NCBI GenBank assembly: GCA_963556145.1
Contig: OY744463.1
Location: 4,836,001-4,900,000, forward strand
Direction: 5' to 3'
Source of the DNA: Hygrocybe punicea
Taxonomy: Eukaryota; Basidiomycota; Agaricomycetes; Agaricales; Hygrophoraceae
DNA length: 64,000 nucleotides
Shown: positions 10,185 to 21,271 of the stretch, piece by piece
Position numbering within the stretch: position 1 is the stretch's first letter
Layout of the letters: each line of letters opens with the position of its first letter
Notes under the pieces: model-generated
What the model was told of the DNA's origin: nothing
The model's input: only the letters and a program-made list of their open reading frames with translations
Database searches by the model: none
Program-made: the position numbers and the translations under genes

Positions 10185-11828
10185 TACCTGAATTGTATGA
10201 GAATGAGTGGCAAATATATGAAACTATTATAAAACAGATAACATTCCCATGTGACTTCTAAACCAAAGACACAATTGAATGAGAAAAGCAAAATAGCCTG
10301 TGAACATGGTGGTTTGAAATTTTTGGCATTGTTCCAATATAATTGCAATTGACTCCTGGCCTTTAAATGATTCATCAGTTCATCCTTAGAAAGTCCATCT
10401 TGTGTTTGTCTTGTACATGTGGACTAGCCAAATTTTGAAAAGGACTGAAGGTGAACTGAAGTTGGACTTCATCTGGGCTTAGTCCATTTTAGGTGAACTA
10501 AAATGGATATTGTGGAGATGGTGGACTCCTACTACATCTCTATTGATCCAAACTTATTGATCAATTGGATTCAACTTGCTGTCAAGTTGGATCATGTTGT
10601 CCTAACCATTATACACATTTTGTGGAGTGGACTCTTACCACTACATTAACCCCCAAGTTAAAGACTCTGGTGCCAAAATGGCATAATCCAGCACCTCTTG
10701 AAGAACAGAAATGGAACTTAAGGAGCATTGTGAGTGTGCTTTTAGCACTTGAAGAAGTGATCTTCTTGTATCCATCTCCAACTCCAATGTATGACTCTGA
10801 AAGCATATAAGCAGTGGAACACTCAGTTGTGTAGCTTTGAGTTAATTCTCAACAGAATGACTATTAATAATAATAATTTCAAGTGGTTTTTGCATACTAT
10901 GTCTTTTATTCATAGTCAAAAGATTATAGAAAAGTGAAAGGAAAAACAGATGAGGGAGTGGACTTTGATGATAATGAAGAAGAAGAGGCAGATATTGAAA
11001 TTGACAGGAGGATTGACTGGATTGGAGTGACTGATAACTTTGGTCAATATGACTTGATATTAACTGATATGAGTCAGAATGGGGGTTCAAACAAATATGC
11101 ATTCTGGCGAAAGACCCAGGATATATGTTGTCATCTTTGGAGAAGATAATCCATGGCTTCAAAAAGTGGTTTATAAAACTCAGCCTTATGATCAGATCAG
11201 AAAGCTGTTGATCCAGTAGAGTCCAATTACTTCATGGCCTTTGATTCATTGATGTGGAAACAATCTGGCCTCTCATGGACTGGTGATTGCTTAGCCAAGT
11301 TTGGAAATATCATTAATAATAGGACCACCAGGTGTATATGGATAGTCCTGCTTCATAGACAGTGATGGAAGAGAGTGGAAATAAAGCAATTGATACAAAT
11401 TTTAGAGTCTAAAGTACATGCAGTAAACTATGTGCTATATATATGTGAATAGAGATAGAGATAAAGGCTGTGTACCATGGACAAGGAAATGAATATAGGA
11501 ACAAAAGAGAATGGAAAGGAAGGTGACATATGAGGAAATGAAAAGACTATGTGCCTTGGAATGGTGAAGGAAACATATATGGAAAGCGATGCTGTTCATA
11601 AGATGTAAGCCTAATAACTTAGTGGAGTGGCAACATGTGTGTGTCATGATGATGACAAAGTATTTGAATATACTAGAAATGCCACCATAAAGTGAACAAA
11701 TTTACAATGTTTTGCAAGGAATCCACTTGGACTCAACTCAGACTTCATTGAGAATTATTACCAAATATGGAGTTTGGGAAAATATTTCCTAATTTGGTTA
11801 GCATGCCCATTGTATACTCAATCCCATA
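10185..11828. other. AT-rich stretch without a recognised gene
   Basis: Only short, low-quality frames are present. A perfect 10-bp inverted repeat TCCATTTTAG/CTAAAATGGA with a 5-base loop lies at 10483-10507. No RNA gene or transposon ends were recognised. Confidence 0.4.
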
Positions 11829-12315
11829 TAAGGTAGGCGTAACTCATGCACATCTAATGTCACATGACCAAGTGTGATAAAGCGTGACAAAACATGAAGA
11901 AATCAAGATGCCGATTAATTAAGACATTCTGCTCAGATTGTGTTTGCAACAGAATTTTAGATTATTTTAATCAAAAATATTGGCGCAGACCAAATTTTGA
12001 TACTACATGTGGGTGAGCTGGCATCTAGTTTTGAGGCCAAGAGAATTTTGCATGATTTTGCATGATTTCCCAAATTGAGTAGACACAAGTTAGCATGAGT
12101 GGAAAAAACAACCTCCAACTCCATCAATGGATAAACCAAGCAAATGTTTCACATATATTAAACATAGTCATAGGTTAACCAGTCATTATTTACCTACAAT
12201 TGAGACAAGCAAAGTAACAAGCTTTGTGGTGCACTTAACAAAAATTGCTAACTTCAATGGTCACACCAATGTCACAGCACATGACATTGGATGCGCATGG
12301 ATTACGGCTACCTTA
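11829..12315. mobile_element. MITE with about 38-bp inverted ends, TA duplication
   Basis: The left end TAAGGTAGGCGTAACTCATG continues CACATCTAATGTCA. The inverted right end TAAGGTAGCCGTAATCCATG continues CGCATCCAATGTCA. TA flanks at 11827-11828 and 12316-12317. The element is 487 bp, AT-rich and without a transposase frame. It is unlike the two MITEs to its left. Confidence 0.75.
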
Positions 12316-12487
12316 TAGTGTCAGATTTGTTTTATTTAAAAAATTGAGTGAGAAAAATGCAAAAAAGTGAAAAAAAGCCGGCACTTTGCAAAAACTCAGC
12401 AGAATTCTGAGCAGATTCCTTGTTGTAAATAAGCATACCCCATGAAAACTCACAAAAATGACCATTCAAAGTGAAATTTACTCAGAA

Positions 12488-12545
12488 TCAAGGAGTCCTT
12501 GAGGAGTCCTTGAGGAGTCCTTGAGGAGTCCTTGAGGAGTCCTAA
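12488..12545. repeat. 11-bp head-to-tail repeat TTGAGGAGTCC
   Basis: Five near-perfect units of TTGAGGAGTCC. It is the same word as in the mixed-orientation array at 7985-8215. Confidence 0.85.
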
Positions 12546-12599
12546 GGAATGTGTGGGAGAGTGCAACATACAGCTTTTCTTGAATCCTTGTTTTTTTTT

Positions 12600-14250
12600 T
12601 TACTACCAACTTATTTCTGATTACAGCACAAATGATCTCGAGGCAACAGCAGCCTGGACAGCAGCAGCAATGACCAATGACGGCGATGGCAACAGCGGCA
12701 ACGACGGCAACAGCAGTGCCAGCAGCGACGACGAGCGAAGCGTGCCAGTCCCAGACATAGTGGAGGGTTGTGCACCCACCTCTGCTGCATTGGTATTTTT
12801 TTTCTCTTTCATTTTACTAACGAAGATCTGTCTAGCTACGCATGACGGCAACATGGCCACATCCCAACACCCTGAAGGCGGCCTGATCAAGGGTGGTGGG
12901 ATTCATTTATCATACAGCAAGAATCCATTAGGAGTGCGCACGCCTACTAGTGCAAGCAGTAACGGGCCGTCCCTGCAGCAACAGCAGATGCAAAACAGCA
13001 ACCAACAGTCAAGCGGTGTTCCATTGTCACTTGATGCCTTTTCGTCCAGGTCATCTGCCGATGTTGGAGCATCACTTTTGCAATGGGAATCCACTTTAAT
13101 GTATCCTCCCCCACCTACATATACCTTCATGTGCTCTCCCCCACCTCGTTTCTTCTCTCCCAGAATTTCCTCTTCTGCCTTCGGCAATGCTTCCTGTATG
13201 CCCTTGTCGACCAACACATCGTCTTTCCCGTGAACCAACAACACCCTTCATGGGTTCGGCATACACAACAGTGCCATGTCTACATTTTTGCCATTTGGCA
13301 ATCCCCCGCATTTGACAATACCCGATCTGACCAGCTGTGAGGTCCACGAACCTCACTTCTCGCACAGTGCCTTGTCGCCTTCCCCGAACAATATAGAGGC
13401 TGCTCGGGCCACCAAGACACTGAATGATCTGTACAGCAACACACTAAACTGGGACCTCAATGTAGCGGAGCTACCTCTGCTGCATTGCTGAGTTTTTTTT
13501 CTTACTTTTACTAACGAAGATCCGCCTAGCTACGCACAATGACAACACGGCCACATCCCAACACCCTGCAACCGGACAATTACAATCATCACAAAGCCTG
13601 TACAGCCTACTCCCACCCTCCCAATCCACATTCATCTCCCCCACGCAGCTTCCGCACCACAGTCCGCAGCACCACCACCACCAGCAACACAGCACCTCAT
13701 AAACAGTCGCTGTCCGACATCCCCACTTGCCCCTGCGCATGCCCCTCCCACCGTGCATGGCTTTCCCGTGCTCCAAGCCTGAGCCAGACCTCTACCGCAA
13801 AGCCATAACTGCCTGCATGTGCTGTTTGCTAGAGGGGCAGAAAATCCTCGTCATGGGCGCATGTCTGGCCATCTCCATCCGGTGCCCTGATGAGTGAGTC
13901 ATTTCTTTCAGGCTGTTGTTGGGGAGGATATCGAGTGGGAGGGGGGCACCATTGTCTCATTGTTTTGAGAGTAGGTTCGTGTCGGATTGTATGGGCTACC
14001 TGCTACTGATTTGGGATGGTTCGTATACAGCACGTATGCCAGCGGATGTTGATGAGCAGGCATTTTCGCCTGGATCCAGTGTGCTCCCGAGGCTAGACAT
14101 GTCTGGATATGTGGACATGGACGGCTTGGACTTGGGCAGGGGCATGGGCATGGAGGAGGATTTGGGGAACGAGGGAAGGGGAACGAAGATGAGAAGTCCC
14201 CACCTCTCTCCCCGTAGCCCTGCCCCACTGCCTCCCTGAGCCAATCACCA
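12600..14250 (+). pseudogene. Low-complexity, intron-bearing gene relic with an internal duplication
   Basis: Plus-strand frames are rich in Ala/Ser/Gln/His (for example 12532-13233). Two segments about 715 bp apart share ACCTCTGCTGCATTG, a T-rich intron with TTTTACTAACGAAGATC, an acceptor CTAG and CTACGCA...GGCCACATCCCAACACCC. The first has donor GTATTT at about 12792; in the second the donor is changed to CTGAGT, near 13489. Further on, GAGCCAGACCTCTACCGCAA (about 13777) opens a frame reading EPDLYRKAITACMCCLLEGQ, and 13916-14239 is another open stretch. The region looks like a duplicated, decayed multi-exon gene. No family was recognised. Confidence 0.35.
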
Positions 14251-14680
14251 CCTCACGAATGGGTATGGCCGTGTCAATTGACATGTGCACGGCATTCATG
14301 AGGTGAACACAAGGACCATAACAACAACGACAGCCGATGAGGCCAATGATGATGGACAGGGCAGGAGCAACAGAAAGGAAATGAGGACGAGTCTGCCCCT
14401 CTCCCTGCTGCCCGGCCCACCTTGCAAATATATATAGCCACGTCAATTGACCTGTGCGCCACACTCACCCTTTCACAGGTGCCTCGGAAGGTGCATATAA
14501 GTAGGTATATTTCATTTTTTTCATATACATGTACATAAAAGTAGGCTATGTGGAGATACGCAAAATGAAAATAAAAAAACAGGTGCACATACCAGTGATC
14601 AACACCTGAAAAACTCGCGAAATGTGGCCATACATGTTAGTGAGGTGTGGGAGGCAGCAGACGGGTTATCCAAGTGACGT
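14251..14680. other. Spacer with two TCAATTGA palindromes
   Basis: GTCAATTGAC occurs at 14273-14282 and 14442-14451, each flanked by a GTG/CAC-like context. On the minus strand the two sites read HMSIDTAIPI and HRSIDVAIYI, a possible shared peptide. No complete gene was resolved. Confidence 0.4.
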
Positions 14681-16351
14681 TGTAAAGGCGAGGTTGGGGT
14701 GGCTGTGGAATAAAGATCCTAACCTGTGGTGTCAGCGTAGAAGTGACTAGGAATAGTCTAACAAGCTTCAGTGAGATGATAAGAAGGAAAGAGTAGAGAG
14801 CCGCCGAGTAAAACTACTAAAACTATTGAAGCCGATCTAAGCCGATGAAGCCAACGATGTCAGGTATGGCGGGTCGGGTGTCGGTGACGAGAGATGTAGA
14901 GATAAAGGTGGTAGAACGATGGGGAGAGCGTCGAGGAAACCGACAAGTAATGTGTGCGATGGGTTTTACTGAGATACTAATTCTCAGAGAGAGGAAACGA
15001 CTGGTTTCTTATTCAGAGATGGCGCTTGGGCACCGTTTTTATACTACAAATTTCTGTACCTAGATTCGGACGAGAGTCCTCGGCCGATGAGAGAAAACAA
15101 AGGAGAATAAAAATGGAGAAGTAGGAAGAGGGTTGTGAGGCAACCATGACAGGGAAAATGGGTGGAAGATATAAAAGCCCGTAAAAGATGTAATATACTT
15201 TACTATATCTCCATAAGGGAGACGCTAGGCACGAATAAGGCAAGTCCAATGTAGATGCAGGTTCTTGGTGGCTTCGGAACTATAATGATAAGTGATCCTA
15301 ACCAAAGGGTGTCAGCGTAGAAGTGACGGTGGATAAGTCAGTGTCAGAAATAATAGTAAAGGAAGTGGAAATGTAAGTAAAATATCAAGCCGCCGTGTAA
15401 AACTAAACAAATAACGATGAATCTGGCGATGAACGGAGTGAAAATGGATGAATAACGAAGAACCCAACAATGCCGACAATGTCGGGTATGGCGGGTTGGG
15501 TTGGGTCGGAAACGATGAACAAATAATGGAAACAATCAATAAAGACGATAAAGTGAACTACAAAAAGCTAAGGATCTACGTGGACGAGCATTTGAAGGGA
15601 TTAAAGAAGATTCTGACTTTATGAAAACGGGGACTAAGGGTATCTTTTTTGTACAGTCGTCGGGGACCGTTTTTATAGTACAGGAAACAGTAATCTACTT
15701 TCGGACATGTCTATTTTGGCTGATGGTAAGCTACAAAGAAAGGTTGGAATGGGGATGTGGAAAGGGGGGTTGCAAAGTGACAGTGACAGGAAAATGGAGG
15801 GGAGAAGGAATATCCATGAAAAAGATGTAAAACGTCCTACATATCTCCGAAAGGACGAGGGGATGCATAAATAAAGTAAGTCCAATGTCGGGGATTGAGT
15901 CCAATGAGATCCATCTTCTATAATTAGAACTCCAGGGCGTCTGAGGCTGCCGGATTTGGTCCAAAAGCGGCTGTGACGAAGCAGCATATGTCGGGTCATG
16001 TCAGTCACATCGGGTCACGTCACATCGGGTTATGTTGGGTTCGAATGCGAGTTGAATGGAGGCAGCGGGTTCGTCCGGATTCGTGATATATCGAGGATAC
16101 GGACTCAGAGGGACGTCGACCCTCTACACCGATGTCGGGATCCCAGTCTGATGAGATCTATCTTTGATATTTGAAGTTCCGTGAGTTTTAGGAGGTGGAC
16201 TGACCAGGTACATGAGCGGCCATGCAAGTCGGTATGCATCGGGTTACGTCGGGTTGCGTCGGGTTCGAGCGTGGATTGCTAGAGACATCGGGTTCGAGTG
16301 GATTCGTGAGATATTGAGTTTACGGCCTCAGAGGGTCGAGGACCCTCTACA
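14681..16351 (-). repeat. Solo LTR of Gypsy family A, split by LTR D
   Basis: TGTAAAGGCGAGGTTGGGG to CAAGTCCAA (14681-15249) and CCGATGTCGGGATCCCAG to GACCCTCTACA (16129-16351) together make one LTR A. The flanks are ACGT (14677-14680) and ATGT (16352-16355), possibly a 4-bp target duplication with one change. There is no internal element sequence. Confidence 0.85.
15250..16128 (-). repeat. Solo LTR D nested in LTR A (about 879 bp)
   Basis: It starts TGTAGATGCAGGTTC and ends GTCGACCCTCTACA. It interrupts LTR A exactly, with CCAA on the left and CCGA on the right as a probable 4-bp duplication. It is similar to LTR A in blocks (GTCAGCGTAGAAGTGAC, AAGTCCAATGTCGGG), so D is a related subfamily. 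A second D fragment lies at 49736-49877. Confidence 0.8.
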
Positions 16352-16533
16352 ATGTTGAAGCCAGCAAACAGGCTGGATACCTAAATTTCCTAATTTGGGT
16401 ATTTGGTAATGGCTAATAATGGCTAGCCATGGCTAAGCCGAGATTTAACCGTTAGCTGAGTGAACGGCTCGGCTCGGCTAATTAGGGTCTGGCTCCAACG
16501 GCTAACGGTTTTGGACCGAGCTGTGGCAACACT
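16352..16533. mobile_element. Fragment ending in a hAT-like terminus
   Basis: The right edge read inward on the minus strand is TAGTGTTGCCACAGCTCGGT, matching the first ten bases of the hAT-like element at 47061 (TAGTGTTGCCGAAGTTCAGT). The interior is GGCTAA/TTAGCC-rich and self-complementary. No matching left end or 8-bp duplication was found, so it is a partial copy at best. Confidence 0.4.
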
Positions 16534-18067
16534 ACCGTTACCCAACTTCTTTACATTCGACACCCAATGCTCCGACATCCAATCACCAACTACCAGACTA
16601 TCATTTCGGTTTGATTCTCATAATATTTTCTCTTCTTTGCTGACTACCATTGTTCAGTTTCACTAATGACCTCGAACCCACTCTTGTGCCGCCCAACCCA
16701 ACGGCCGCTTACCGCTTTAGGAATCTTGCACAGCCATGATCCAACACCCTCCCTTGTTGACTCGACAACTCGAACTTCATCACATCCACCGTCCACACTT
16801 GTTTTACAACCCCAACACACTCGGAATTCCATGCCCCACCGAATCCGGTTGAAAATCCGCGTCCGGAAAGCCCCCAAAACAGCCCCAATGACCGCGTCCA
16901 ACAAGGTCTGCCATTTATGCTGATACGCATGCTGCGTGTCTGAGGTCCGAATCACCTATTTTACCTATTTTCATTAGTTGGTTTTTGTTATGTACTTATT
17001 GTAGCACAACAAGTACAAACAAATAGATTAGATTCCCCTTTTTCCCCTATCTCTGCTGAGCTCGAGACCTCCCTTGGATCAGTCCTCGCACAACACACTT
17101 AGACTCTCTCTCAGTGTATCAATGTGTAACACACAAAACAGAGATGAACCGAGCCACGAAGCAGAAGGAAAAACACCCATCATGCAACAGGTTTAGCCTG
17201 TGCACCCCAGGTACGCCCATCCTCGCCATTTCTGATGTAACCGTGCAGAAAAACACATTCAATGCGGTTTTCGATGCGTCCAACTGTATCCGCCCCTGTT
17301 TGACCCCCATTTGGCCCACCGTTCTCGTCTATGGTGATACGCTAATTGAGGTGCTGTGCACTAACAACAACACTCTTCGACTGGTTAGATTGCGAGTAAG
17401 TGAAGTGGAATAACTTCTACGAGTCTCGCGACGATTGCGATCGATAGTGCGACTTTGGCGATTAAAGTCGTGGTGACTAAAGAAGATCGATGTAAAGAAC
17501 TACGGTCGGGGATGGTCAAATGTGAGGAAAGTAAAGTCGTATTGGAGTTCAAAAGGTATAACTGAGTGAGGAGACAGGAACAATGTGCTCTAGTTCGCTG
17601 TTTCTACATGTAATCTAACAGCTATTTTATATGAAGACAGTCAGAGATCGGAGACGAAGTGAGAAAGTCGTGTAAAGAAAGAAACCTAGTCTAATAGGGG
17701 TCGAAAGAAAGGACTGAGTATCAATCACATGTAAACGCGGCCAAAAGAGGTGGTGAAAGGAAGATGAGGATGATCCTGTAACAAAGGAAGAACAAAGGAG
17801 TTGGATGGAAGAAAGGGAATAGGTACTCTAAACGAGTCAGTGTATCTAAGATGAAATGGGGTATTACTGTTATGAAAGGCAAACTATTATGCGAGGGTCT
17901 GGGGCTCGATCCGATTCAGGGGTTTCTCTATCTTGGTCCACGATGTCATCGGAGATGATCGCGATATGATTGAGAAGTCGTACTAGTTGTCACGAGCCAT
18001 CACGAAGTCGCAAGATGTCAGACTTGTTTTCGAAGGATAGTATAAATCTGTCCGATTCGTCAATTCA
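16534..18067. other. No gene recognised
   Basis: Several 60-100-codon frames exist on both strands (for example 16644-16955 minus and 17114-17413 plus), but none has a recognised motif or splice support. The stretch 16987-17131 has TGTTA...TAACA ends but no partner copy. 17400-18067 is purine-rich, LTR-like in character, without identified ends. Confidence 0.35.
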
Positions 18068-19943
18068 GTGGTCAGTGCATATGAGTGCATATCAATGGAC
18101 TCGCCGTCGTCCCCAGAGGCCAGCCAGGACCTCTCCCCACCTTCGGAACTCGAGCCATCCCCAGAAAACCGCGCTGGCACCCAGCAAACATGGTCCTCCA
18201 CGCATCCCAGCCCATTCCCCACCATTTCGTCCCTGTTTCGTCAGCCACTCGCATCTACGGCCCCGTCATTGTCTCCGGATTCAAGCCCAGACCTGTCCCC
18301 AGCGTATGGACCCACACAGTTACCAGAACATGTCAGTAGCCAGCAAACTCGGTTCTTGACCAGTCCCAGCGCATCTACCCCTGTTTCGCCCCCGTTTCGC
18401 CAGCCGTTCACATCTACATACTCACAGTCGTCCCCAGATACAAGCCCTCATCCGTCTCCAGCGTCTGAACCTGCACCATTCCCACGAAAACATGTCCACG
18501 CACACATCAATGCACCCCCCCCGTTTCAGACCCGAATGAGCCCCCATTCGCATCTACGGACTCACCGTCATCTCCATAAATGTGAACCGTGATATGACCC
18601 CACCATCTGCACCTGCGCTGTCCCAAAAATGCTACCATCGTCGGCTCCCCCTCGTCACCATGCGTCCTATGACCACAGACCGCATCCTACGCGTGTGTAC
18701 AGGTTCCCAGCACCCCCACAGCAGCCCTTATGAGCCGTCTTCGCCGTTATCGATACCACACGCCATGCCACATCACCCATCTTATACCCCTGCCTATTTA
18801 ATGTTCCCCGCTGCTCACACCCTCGTTGGAATTCCCCATCGCCTTGCACTGCTTCCCAGAGCCCCTCGACGCCAGCCGCAAGCCCTCACAAGCCGTCCTC
18901 ACCATTATCGAGCCCCCAATGCCTCGCCACGTCATCCCGCTTCGTGCCCCCAGCCAAGTCGACATCCCCGGCTGCTCATGTCTCCGCTGAACCACCCGCC
19001 GCTTTGTACAACCCACAGCATCCCTTGCGAGCCTGTACAAGTCGTCCCCATCATAGTCGAGCCTCCAACGCCATGCCATGCCAACCCACCTCATGCACCC
19101 GCCTATACGACATCCCTGGCTGCTCACATTGGACCCATCCGCTGCCTCATACAGCCTCCCAGAGCCCTACACCGTCGTTCACGAGCAAGTACAAGCTGTC
19201 CTTGCCATCATCGATGCGCATTGCCACGTCATCATCCCTCGTGCCCTCGCCTGCTCGACATCCCCGGCCGCTCACGCCCTCATTGGACCACCCGCTGCCT
19301 TGCACAACCACCCCCACACCCACGTTCATGCCCCCACACCTCCGCATGGCCCTCATCCATCCCAAACAACTCTGCTCCCGTCCCTCGTCGTCCCTCGTCG
19401 TCCCACGCAAGCGGCCACGTCACCCCCCATCGACTCGACCCCCACTTCCCAGCCGTTCCCGTCCTCGTCCACTCCCCTTCGTCCACCTATGCCCTCGACC
19501 AACTCCATAACACCCTCAAGCCCAAACAAAGCCCCCGTTGAGTTGCGCCCGCAAAACCGTGACCACCGGCCGCTCAAACCCGCTCCCAAACCTGACGAAC
19601 CTTTGTCAAAATCCCCACACATCTATCCGCCATGAAAATATCACAAAATGCCACTCGTATAACCCCCAATCTATCTCCCAGTCCACGTCGTCTCATCCAC
19701 CCACGTCATCCGCCTCCGTCTCCAACATTGACCATCCGTTGCCACCTCCTCAACCTCTCACCATCTATGAACGACCTCACGAAACCACGATCCACGTCAC
19801 GCAACCCCATCTTATCTGCCCACTTCATCCGCCTCCATCTCCCAACGTCGCCCTATGCCATACCACCACACCTGACCACCCGCTGTCCGCTCCCCGACCT
19901 TTCACCACTTCGAATGGCCCTACGTAACCACGGTCAACCCCGC
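18068..19943 (+). pseudogene. Degenerate proline-rich ORF related to the 36-38 kb LTR element
   Basis: Overlapping plus-strand frames (18068-18592, 18582-19541, 19078-19635 and others) are Pro/Ser/Thr/His-rich. Two parts match the ORF at 36268-38304: repeats such as VSPPFRQPFTSTYSQSSPDT against VSPPFRPAFASTASTSSLEA, and THVHAPTPPHGPHPSQT against AHVHAPTPLYGPLPSQT. The frame switches several times, so it is broken. No LTR, PBS or coiled-coil C-terminus was found. The 5' LTR of Gypsy A copy 0 starts at 19944. Confidence 0.55.
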
Positions 19944-20737
19944 TGTAGAGGGTCCTCGACCCTCTGAGGCCATAACATCGATATCTCGCGAATCCGCTCG
20001 AACCCGACGTCTCTAGCAATCTACGCTCGAACCCGACGCAACCCGACGCAACCCAATGCATACCGACTAGCACGGCCGCTCACGTACCTGGTTGGTCCAT
20101 CTCCTAAACTCACAGAACTTCAAATATCGAAGATAGATCTCATCGGACTGGAATCCCGACGTCGGACTTGCCTTATTCGCGCCCAGCGTCTCCCTTATGG
20201 AGATATAGTAAAGTATATTACATCTTTTACGGTTTTTATATCTTCCACCCATTTTCCCTGTCATGGTCGCCTCGCAACCCCCTTCCTACTTTTCCATTTT
20301 TATTCTCCTTTGTTTTCTCTCATCAGCCGAGGACTCTCGTCCGAATCTAGGTACAGAAATTTGTAGTATAAAAACGGTGCCCAAGCACCGTCTCTGAATA
20401 AGAAACCAGTTCCCCCGTTTCCTCTCTCTGAGAATTAGTCTCTCAGTAAAATCCATCGCACACATTGCTCGTCGGATTCCTCGACGCTCTCCCCGTCGTT
20501 CTACCGCCTTTATCTCTACGTCCCTTGTCACCCGACACCCGACCCGCCGTACCCGACATCGTTGGCTTCATCAGCTTCGACCGGCCTCGATAGATTTCAG
20601 TAGTTTACTCGGCGGCTTCTTACCATTTATATCCTATCATTTTACTGAAGCTTGTTAGACTATTCCTAGTCACTTCTACGCTGACCCCCACAGGCTTAGG
20701 ATTACTATTCCACAGCCACCCTGACCTCGCCTTTACA
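19944..20737 (+). repeat. 5' LTR of Gypsy A copy 0
   Basis: TGTAGAGGGTCCTCGACCCTC to CTCGCCTTTACA, 794 bp. The first 21 bases contain a perfect palindrome, GAGGGTCCTCGACCCTC being nearly self-complementary. It is the reverse complement of the LTRs at 38752, 48943, 53897 and 62938. Confidence 0.9.
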
Positions 20738-20739
20738 TC

Positions 20740-20757
20740 TGGAGCCCACCGCGAGGA
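20740..20757 (+). other. Primer-binding site, Gypsy A copy 0
   Basis: TGGAGCCCACCGCGAGGA, two bases after the LTR. It is identical to the PBS of copy 2 and of the 36-38 kb element. Confidence 0.8.
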
Positions 20758-21271
20758 ATAGTCTAGCACCACCATAGCTTCCTCTTCCCGTATCCCTCCC
20801 TCTGACCGTCGTCTTCGAGATCTTCCTCGAAGAACTCTTCAACAAGAACTCTCTTTAGCCGCCTTCGACCCGACAATCGACGACGACTTCTTCCAGCTAG
20901 TACCCGACCACCTCGCTCGACATAACAATCTCCCGCTCGTCTCAGGGTCAAACACCCCCCTATATCTTTCATCCGACAGTCTCGAATCGGTCGATATACC
21001 GATTATTACAATAACACCCGACTCATCCGATCTCAGTTCGACACCCACATCGCCTACGTCCCCGACTTCAACCTCGTTAGAACCCCCGTCTACGTCTTCG
21101 CTCTCGACATCGAAAAATCCGTCATCGTCATCGTCCCCGTCATCGTCTTTGCCTACGCCGTCATCGTCCCCATCTTTGTCTTTGCCTACGCCGTCATCGT
21201 CCACGTTACCCGACCCGCTCATTGTACACCCGACAACCGCTTCATCGACATCTCAGCTCCTTCCACCCACA

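Noticed and set aside
16987..17131. Short LTR candidate with TGTTA...TAACA ends
   Set aside because: There is no second copy, no target duplication, and no PBS beginning with TGG beside it.
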